Source: Hydrogenothermaceae bacterium
GTDB lineage: Bacteria; Aquificota; Aquificia; Aquificales; Hydrogenothermaceae
DNA length: 11,753 nucleotides
Direction: 5' to 3'
Assembly (NCBI GenBank): GCA_015490675.1
Contig: WFXI01000315.1
Location: 1 to 11,753, forward strand
This document shows positions 7,522 through 11,753 of the stretch, piece after piece (within the stretch, counting starts at the first letter, position 1; each line of letters starts with the position of its first letter). Made by a program: the position numbers and the translations under genes. The notes under the pieces are model-generated. The model made no database searches. It saw only the letters and a program-made list of their open reading frames with translations, and was not told where the DNA came from.

Positions 7522-8150
7522 CTTAAAACCTTATTTAGTAATTTAGATAAGCCTTCTTGTTCCTTTGTAGAAGGTGGAATAAAAATGTATTTAGCAATAT
7601 TTTCACTTTCAAACAAGGATTCATCTAAATAAACATTTATAGCAATATCTTCATCTAAGGTTTTTGCAAAAAATTTTATATTTAAAATATTAAGGCTGTA
7701 AAATTTAGGAAATGTTGGAGATACAGGATTTAAATTCAGCTCTAAAATCTCTAATGTGTTTTCAAAAATTTTTTTGAAGTTATCTACAACATAGTTATGC
7801 AGGTTTTCCACATTTATTAGGTTTTCTCTTAAAAATTCTTCTATTACTAGAATTCCCCTTTCTTCTATTGAAACAAAAAATCTATATTTATTTTCTATAT
7901 CAAATCCAAAATGTGCTGTTTCTATAAAATTTTCTAGCTTTTCTATTTCAAAATCTTTAATTAAAACAGGAAGTGTAGAAATATTTGCAGATACTTTATT
8001 AAACAGTTTTAAAAATTTGTATCCATAGAAAGTATAAACAGGTTTAACTAAATTGTAAGAAATTTCCTTTTTTACATTGCTACTACTTTTTATGTTATAT
8101 ATTTCCTCAAATAAAGCTTCAAATTCTTCTTTTGGTATTTTTTTTATCAT
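7518..8150 (-). CDS. Reduced FliM-like protein
   Basis: A 210-residue protein with only remote similarity, which I place near FliM for three reasons. Its N-terminus (IPKEEFEALFEEIY) resembles the LSQEEIDALL-type peptide with which FliM binds CheY. YNLVKPVYTFYGYKFLKLFNKVSANIST (32-59) follows the pattern of the FliM segment YDFKRPxxFSKE...FxxxLST. Residues 100-177 follow the later CheC-like part of the FliM middle domain (LNLNPVSPTFP, then a strand and INVYLDESLFE). Missing are the FliG-binding GGxG loop and the whole C-terminal SpoA domain; SpoA is instead in the next gene. FliM is usually about 330 residues. It is the first gene of the four-gene minus-strand operon. The ATG has no clear Shine-Dalgarno sequence upstream. 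It could be a split or degenerate switch protein, or an unrelated CheC-fold protein. Confidence 0.5.
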   Translation of the reverse strand: MIKKIPKEEFEALFEEIYNIKSSSNVKKEISYNLVKPVYTFYGYKFLKLFNKVSANISTLPVLIKDFEIEKLENFIETAHFGFDIENKYRFFVSIEERGILVIEEFLRENLINVENLHNYVVDNFKKIFENTLEILELNLNPVSPTFPKFYSLNILNIKFFAKTLDEDIAINVYLDESLFESENIAKYIFIPPSTKEQEGLSKLLNKVLS

Positions 8151-8156
8151 TTTTGT

Positions 8157-8183
8157 TTGCCAATTTATAGCTTTAAGTATAAT
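8157..8183 (+). promoter_or_regulatory. Candidate promoter of pabB
   Basis: TTGCCA (8157-8162, 5 of 6 matches) is followed after a short 15-base spacer by an exact TATAAT (8178-8183). Transcription would start near 8190. The ribosome binding site AAGG is at 8210-8213, 5 bases before the pabB ATG at 8219. The short spacer makes this tentative. Confidence 0.4.
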
Positions 8184-8211
8184 TATATAACTTTAATAAT
8201 TTTTATAACAA
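8182..8211 (-). promoter_or_regulatory. Candidate promoter of the FliM-like operon
   Basis: On the minus strand TTGTTA (8206-8211) and an exact TATAAT (8182-8187) are 18 bases apart, with a predicted start near 8175 and a leader of about 25 bases to the ATG at 8150. It overlaps the plus-strand pabB promoter candidate. The region is very AT-rich, so chance matches are likely. Confidence 0.45.
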
Positions 8212-8218
8212 GGTTTTT

Positions 8219-9379
8219 ATGCAGGAAAAGGTTATTATTTTTACTAACAAAAAAGATTTTTTTGAGGAATCTGGATTTTTAGTTTTTGAAAAACCAATTT
8301 TTAATGTCATTTATAAATTCCCATTTTTAAAAATAAACAATAAAAAAATAAAAACAAAAAGACCACTCAAATTTCTAGAAAGATTAATAAAAAAGCATAA
8401 TCTTTATGCTATAGGTTTTATTTCCTATGACTATAAAGATTTTACTTTAGGTGTTAAATCATTAAAAAAATATGAGCTTCCTATTCCTCAGGTTTATTTT
8501 TTATTGTTTAAAAGCTACCAAATAAATAAAAGTATCAATTTTTCAAATTTCTATAACAAGGTTATAAGTGTGAAATATCCTGAAAGTAAAAATTACATAA
8601 ATATAGTGAATAAAGCTTTAATATACATAGAAAATGGAGATATTTATCAAATAAATTTGTCAGATAGACTAGAAATAGAAGGAATATTTAACAAAGAAAA
8701 AATTTTTTACAATCTAACTCAAATACAGCCTACAGAATTTATGTTTTTTTATAAAAATAAAGACTTTTCTGTTATATCTGCTTCTATGGAATTATTTTTA
8801 AAAAAAGAAGGAAATGTTATTGAAACAAAACCAATAAAAGGTACAAGACCAAGGGGAAAAACTGAAAATGAAGATAAGAAACTTTTCCTTGAGCTAAAAG
8901 ATAGTCTCAAAGAGAAAGCAGAAAATTTAATGATAACTGACTTAATGAGAAATGATTTAGGTAGAATTTCAAAAGCTGGAAGTGTTTATGTAAAAGAGTT
9001 GTTTAAAGTTGAAAAATATGAAACTCTTTATCAAATGCATTCAACAGTGGTTTCTATGTTAGATGAAGAGGTATCTTTTGAAGATATTATAAATAACACA
9101 TTTCCTCCTGGGTCTGTTACAGGTGCTCCTAAAAAACGGGCTGTCGAGATTATAGATGAATTAGAAAGATTTAGAAGATATGTTTACTGTGGAGCTCACT
9201 TTTTTATAAAACCAAATTTAGATTTTATTTCAAGCGTTGCTATTAGACAATCAATATTTGTTAAAGATAAATGTTACATATATGTAGGTGCTGGAATAGT
9301 TGCAGACTCTATAGCAGAAAAAGAATATGAGGAAATTCTTTTGAAGGCAAAAGCAAATTTAAAGGCAATAGAAAATTAA
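8219..9379 (+). CDS. pabB: Aminodeoxychorismate synthase component I, PabB
   Basis: This 386-residue chorismate-binding enzyme should aminate chorismate to 4-amino-4-deoxychorismate for p-aminobenzoate and folate synthesis, using ammonia from a PabA glutaminase not seen here. The conserved half contains IENGDIYQINLS (137-148), PIKGTRPRG (205-213), ENLMITDLMRNDLGR (235-249), the histidine of HSTVV (H274), PPGSVTGAPKKRA (296-308) and GAGIVADSIAEKEYEE (357-372). Lys in PIKGT (K207) is the PabB hallmark, corresponding to the nucleophilic lysine of E. coli PabB; anthranilate synthase has PIAGT there. Two conserved sites are unusual: SxSPE reads SASMELF (188-194), and the GAIGY-like strand reads YCGAHFFI (323-330). 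The first 100 residues are poorly conserved and the coding DNA there is extremely A-rich. No aminodeoxychorismate lyase domain is fused. The stop overlaps the convergent mlaF stop. Confidence 0.9.
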   Translation: MQEKVIIFTNKKDFFEESGFLVFEKPIFNVIYKFPFLKINNKKIKTKRPLKFLERLIKKHNLYAIGFISYDYKDFTLGVKSLKKYELPIPQVYFLLFKSYQINKSINFSNFYNKVISVKYPESKNYINIVNKALIYIENGDIYQINLSDRLEIEGIFNKEKIFYNLTQIQPTEFMFFYKNKDFSVISASMELFLKKEGNVIETKPIKGTRPRGKTENEDKKLFLELKDSLKEKAENLMITDLMRNDLGRISKAGSVYVKELFKVEKYETLYQMHSTVVSMLDEEVSFEDIINNTFPPGSVTGAPKKRAVEIIDELERFRRYVYCGAHFFIKPNLDFISSVAIRQSIFVKDKCYIYVGAGIVADSIAEKEYEEILLKAKANLKAIEN

Positions 9380-10140
9380 CTAAATATTTCTTCTGTTATA
9401 GGGCCTTCTGGTTTTCTAGATATAAACTGCTGGACTACTGGGTCCTTGTTTTGTTTTATTTCTTCTGGGGTTCCAATAGCATAAATTTTACCTTTATGAA
9501 TAATGGCAATTCTATCTGCTATTGAAAAAGCACTTTCTAAATCGTGAGTTACAACTATAGATGTTACTCCTATTTCATCTCTTAGTTTTAATATTAATTT
9601 ATCAATAACAGCACTCATAACTGGGTCTAAACCTGATGTTGGTTCATCATATAAAACTATTTCAGGGTTTGTTGCAATGGCTCTTGCTAAAGATGCTCTT
9701 TTCCTCATACCTCCAGAAAGCTGGGAAGGGTAAAGCTCTTCTATACCTTTCAAACCAACCATTGCAAGTTTTTCTTTTGCAAGGTTATATATCCATTTTT
9801 TATCTTTTTTTGTGTTTTCTAAGTAATAAAATCCTACATTTTCCCAAATTTTTAAGCTATCAAATAAGGCCCCTTCCTGAAATAAATATCCCATTTTTTT
9901 TCTAAATTCTATAAGCTCATCTTGAGATAGTTTCGTTATATCAACTCCATCTATGATTATGCTTCCTGAAGTTGGTTTTAAAAGACCAATAATATGTTTT
10001 ATCGTTGTAGATTTACCGCTGCCACTTCCTCCCATTAAAACAAACACTTCTTTCTCATAAACTTCAAAGGATACATTTTTTAATATTTCCCTATCACCAA
10101 ATCTTTTAACTAAATTCTTAACTACAATTTTAGGCTTCAT
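9376..10140 (-). CDS. mlaF: ABC transporter ATPase, MlaF/Ttg2A type
   Basis: This 254-residue ATPase has Walker A GGSGSGKST (37-45), Q-loop Q88, signature LSGGM (141-145), Walker B IVLYDEP (161-167) and H-loop H199. MlaF-type features are EGALFDSLKIWENVGF (89-104), SGGMRKRASLARAIA, DEPTSGLDPVMSAVID and the ending DPVVQQFISRKPEGP. Such ATPases drive MlaE permease/MlaD complexes that move phospholipids between the inner and outer membranes. No mlaE or mlaD lies next to it: the gene is last in its operon and meets pabB tail to tail, so partners must be encoded elsewhere. The ATG overlaps the previous stop by 11 bases and has AAGG 9 bases upstream. A toluene- or organic-solvent-tolerance annotation would mean the same family. 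Confidence 0.9.
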   Translation of the reverse strand: MKPKIVVKNLVKRFGDREILKNVSFEVYEKEVFVLMGGSGSGKSTTIKHIIGLLKPTSGSIIIDGVDITKLSQDELIEFRKKMGYLFQEGALFDSLKIWENVGFYYLENTKKDKKWIYNLAKEKLAMVGLKGIEELYPSQLSGGMRKRASLARAIATNPEIVLYDEPTSGLDPVMSAVIDKLILKLRDEIGVTSIVVTHDLESAFSIADRIAIIHKGKIYAIGTPEEIKQNKDPVVQQFISRKPEGPITEEIFS

Positions 10141-10891
10141 ATATAATTACCTTATCTCCTGCTTTTAAGTTAAATTTTTCTTTTGCACTATCTAACGGAA
10201 CAACTATTTCATAAAAGCCAAAACTTCCTTTAATTAGATTTAATCCCTCTTTTTCCCCTTCTAAGAAAGCATTTATAAGTTTCTTTATAGGAATATCTTT
10301 AACAAAACCTTTTTTGAAGTTAGTAATTCTTTCTATATTTGTTACAGCATTTCCAAATTTATCAAAAAATAATATCTGTCCTTCTATTTTTCCATCTTTA
10401 TATCTTGCCTTTGGAACTTCTAGCTTCTTATATTCATTAATTTCTTCTCCAAACTCACTTATATCTATTCCAGCAGATAAATATGCAGACACAGGAGCAA
10501 AAATATCTCTACCGTGAAATGTATTATTATCTGCTTTTAAAGTAAATTTTGAATTTTTTATATGAATAATTTTTTCTGGTTTTTCTTCTTCTAAGATAGG
10601 TGATAAAATTCCATTATCAGGAGCCACAAAAAAATAATTTTTTGTTTTTACAATTATAGGTCTTCTTTCCGTTCCAACACCTGGGTCTACTACAACCGTA
10701 AAAATTGTTCCAATAGGGAAATATTTAAAAGAAGCCCTTAAAATTAAGGCTCCCTCTAAAATATTGAAAGATGATACTTCATGAGTAATATCTATAATAT
10801 CAACAGATGGATTTATTGATTTAATAACACCTTTAACAGTTCCAACAAATCCATCTTTATATCCAAAATCTGTTAGTAATGCAATTAGCAT
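10130..10891 (-). CDS. SAM hydroxide adenosyltransferase (DUF62 / SAM hydrolase family)
   Basis: A 253-residue protein of the family that includes fluorinase and chlorinase. The widespread non-halogenating members split S-adenosylmethionine with hydroxide into adenosine and methionine. Landmarks are LTDFGYKDGFVGTVKGV (6-22), DIIDITHEV (31-39), FPIGTIFTVVVDPGVGTERR (58-77), FVAPDNGILSPIL (88-100), FHGRDIFAPV (125-134) and FDKFGNAVTNIE (175-186). The Asp-Arg-His set that marks the hydrolases is present as D69, R76/R77 and H126. A halogenase is unlikely given these residues and the setting. It is the middle gene of the skp-mlaF operon; its ATG overlaps the skp stop as TAATG with no strong ribosome binding site of its own, so translation is probably coupled. 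Why a SAM hydrolase is made with outer-membrane genes is not known. Confidence 0.9.
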   Translation of the reverse strand: MLIALLTDFGYKDGFVGTVKGVIKSINPSVDIIDITHEVSSFNILEGALILRASFKYFPIGTIFTVVVDPGVGTERRPIIVKTKNYFFVAPDNGILSPILEEEKPEKIIHIKNSKFTLKADNNTFHGRDIFAPVSAYLSAGIDISEFGEEINEYKKLEVPKARYKDGKIEGQILFFDKFGNAVTNIERITNFKKGFVKDIPIKKLINAFLEGEKEGLNLIKGSFGFYEIVVPLDSAKEKFNLKAGDKVIIYEA

Positions 10892-11349
10892 TACTCAAAC
10901 TTAGGCTTTTCTTTCTGATATTTTTCGTCAAAAAACTTCAAGAAATCTTTTGTCTTATCGTATTTATCCTGGCCAAATAATACAGCCTGCTTATCTACAA
11001 CAAGTTCGTATCCATTTTTCTTTGCAAATTCGTTAACTGCATTTTTTATAAAATCTGTAAATTTAGTAACAATCCTTTGCTGAAGTTCATTTATTTCCTG
11101 TTGCTTTTGCATTGCTTCTTGTTGAAGTTCTTGCATTGCTTTTGGGTCATTTTGATTAGCTAATGAAGCTTTTGTTTGTATATAGTTTCTAGCTTCATCT
11201 GCTTTTTTTTGTATGTAATTTTTTACATCAATACCAGCCTTTGATTCCATAAATACCTCTTTAATATCAATGTAAACTACCTTTTCCTTAGCTAAAGATG
11301 GTAAAACAATTGATAGTGCAAAAATTAAGGATAGTAAAAACTTAGTCAT
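10891..11349 (-). CDS. skp: Periplasmic chaperone Skp/OmpH family
   Basis: A 152-residue exported protein with a Sec signal peptide (MTKFLLSLIFALSIVLPSLA, predicted cut after residue 20). It has the Skp/OmpH layout: a short strand, VVYIDIKEVFMES (24-36), then a long glutamine-rich helical hairpin arm (about 40-105) and a return to the core, KNGYELVVDKQAVLFG (111-126). Skp binds unfolded outer-membrane proteins in the periplasm and passes them to the Bam complex. The positive, Lys-rich tail fits the family. The ATG is preceded by GGAG with a 7-base spacer. It leads the operon and overlaps the SAM hydrolase gene by one base. Confidence 0.9.
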   Translation of the reverse strand: MTKFLLSLIFALSIVLPSLAKEKVVYIDIKEVFMESKAGIDVKNYIQKKADEARNYIQTKASLANQNDPKAMQELQQEAMQKQQEINELQQRIVTKFTDFIKNAVNEFAKKNGYELVVDKQAVLFGQDKYDKTKDFLKFFDEKYQKEKPKFE

Positions 11350-11381
11350 TATTTAGCTCCTTTTTTATATATTTCTATTGA

Positions 11382-11390
11382 ATTATATCA
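11382..11390 (-). promoter_or_regulatory. Extended -10 promoter of the skp operon
   Basis: The minus strand reads TGATATAAT, an extended -10 (TG-N-TATAAT), with no good -35 at the usual distance. Extended -10 promoters can work without a -35. The start would be near 11375, about 26 bases before the ATG, and GGAG lies between. It sits in the 57-base gap between the dsrE-like stop and skp, so skp need not depend on dsrE read-through. Confidence 0.6.
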
Positions 11391-11406
11391 CGAAAAATAT
11401 AAGCTT

Positions 11407-11753
11407 TTATGGAACAATCATATAAGCATAACCTTTATTCTGCCATTCTACTAAACCTGTCATTGCAGTGTAAATTGGTTTTACAAACTTATACAAATTC
11501 TCTTTTTTTAGACCTCTAGCTTTCATACCTACTTCACAAATCTCTATTTTTACTCCATAAAATTCAACTAAGTTTTTTAATCTTTGATATAAGATTTTTT
11601 GTTTTTTTATTACTTCTTTATCATTTTTATAAATTGTATTAGATAAATCTTTTAAGAAAAATTTATAACTATTTCCGTGGGCTACAATTACTACCTTTAA
11701 ATCTTCTAGTTTGTTTTGATAATACTGTATATTATTTGCTATACCATTAATTA
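11407..11753 (-). CDS. DsrE/DsrF-like sulfur-relay family protein (partial)
   Basis: The minus strand is open from the right edge (11753) to TAA at 11407-11409 and gives the last 115 residues; the start is outside the window. The sequence contains LKVVIVAHGNSYKFFL, then a helix rich in Lys, LVEFYGVKIEICEVGMKARGL and a closing segment ending in WQNKGYAYMIVP. This is the pattern of the DsrE/DsrF-like family: a VVAHG strand, a single cysteine after a V-x-F/I-x-x-C strand, and a GYxYI end. Members carry or transfer sulfur as a cysteine persulfide, or have an unknown role in sulfur-oxidising and other bacteria. The conserved cysteine is present (ICEVGM). Whether it is exported cannot be seen. It could be the upstream gene of the skp operon, since no terminator separates them. 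Confidence 0.8.
   Translation of the reverse strand, partial: INGIANNIQYYQNKLEDLKVVIVAHGNSYKFFLKDLSNTIYKNDKEVIKKQKILYQRLKNLVEFYGVKIEICEVGMKARGLKKENLYKFVKPIYTAMTGLVEWQNKGYAYMIVP

Noticed and set aside
8219..9379. Anthranilate synthase TrpE as the identity of the chorismate enzyme
   Set aside because: The PIKGT lysine is the PabB type (TrpE has PIAGT), and no trp genes or glutaminase lie nearby.
9636..9905. Plus-strand open frame opposite mlaF
   Set aside because: It is antisense to the Walker B, signature and Q-loop region of a clear ABC ATPase.

Overview
The window is AT-rich (roughly 30% G+C by eye), almost entirely coding, and carries short tightly coupled operons with Gram-negative outer-membrane genes (Skp/OmpH, MlaF), sigma54-type regulation, flagellar-rotor-like proteins, a DUF505-like protein and a DsrE-like sulfur-relay protein. 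Together these suggest a thermophilic member of the Aquificota, most likely the Hydrogenothermaceae (Sulfurihydrogenibium-like). This placement is inferred from gene content and composition, not from an alignment.

Left part (1-3560): the 3' end of an EAL-domain (cyclic-di-GMP phosphodiesterase type) gene; a tRNA-His on the minus strand; hisC on the plus strand, divergent from that tRNA; then a monocistronic gene for a 650-residue DUF505-like protein, driven by an exact TTGACA-17-TATAAT promoter and closed by a clear intrinsic terminator.

Middle part (3562-8150, minus strand): a four-gene operon read from 8150 down to 3562. It encodes a reduced FliM-like protein, a FliN-like SpoA-domain protein, a large membrane sensor histidine kinase (about seven membrane segments, GAF, PAS, HisKA, HATPase) and an NtrC-type sigma54 activator. 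Spacing is very tight (TTGA overlap, TAATG overlap, 10-base gap), so the two rotor-like proteins and the two-component system are probably made together. This is the most interesting unit of the window: a possible link between a reduced flagellar switch-like module and sigma54-dependent transcription.

Right part: pabB (8219-9379, plus) starts from an AT-rich region with overlapping divergent promoter candidates, and shares its stop-codon TTAA with the convergent mlaF. The minus-strand operon skp - SAM hydroxide adenosyltransferase - mlaF (11349 down to 9376) joins a periplasmic outer-membrane-protein chaperone, an S-adenosylmethionine hydrolase and the ATPase of a phospholipid transporter. 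The right edge holds the 3' part of a DsrE/DsrF-like gene.

There is no gene-free stretch longer than about 160 bases. I saw no CRISPR array, insertion sequence, prophage gene or attachment site.
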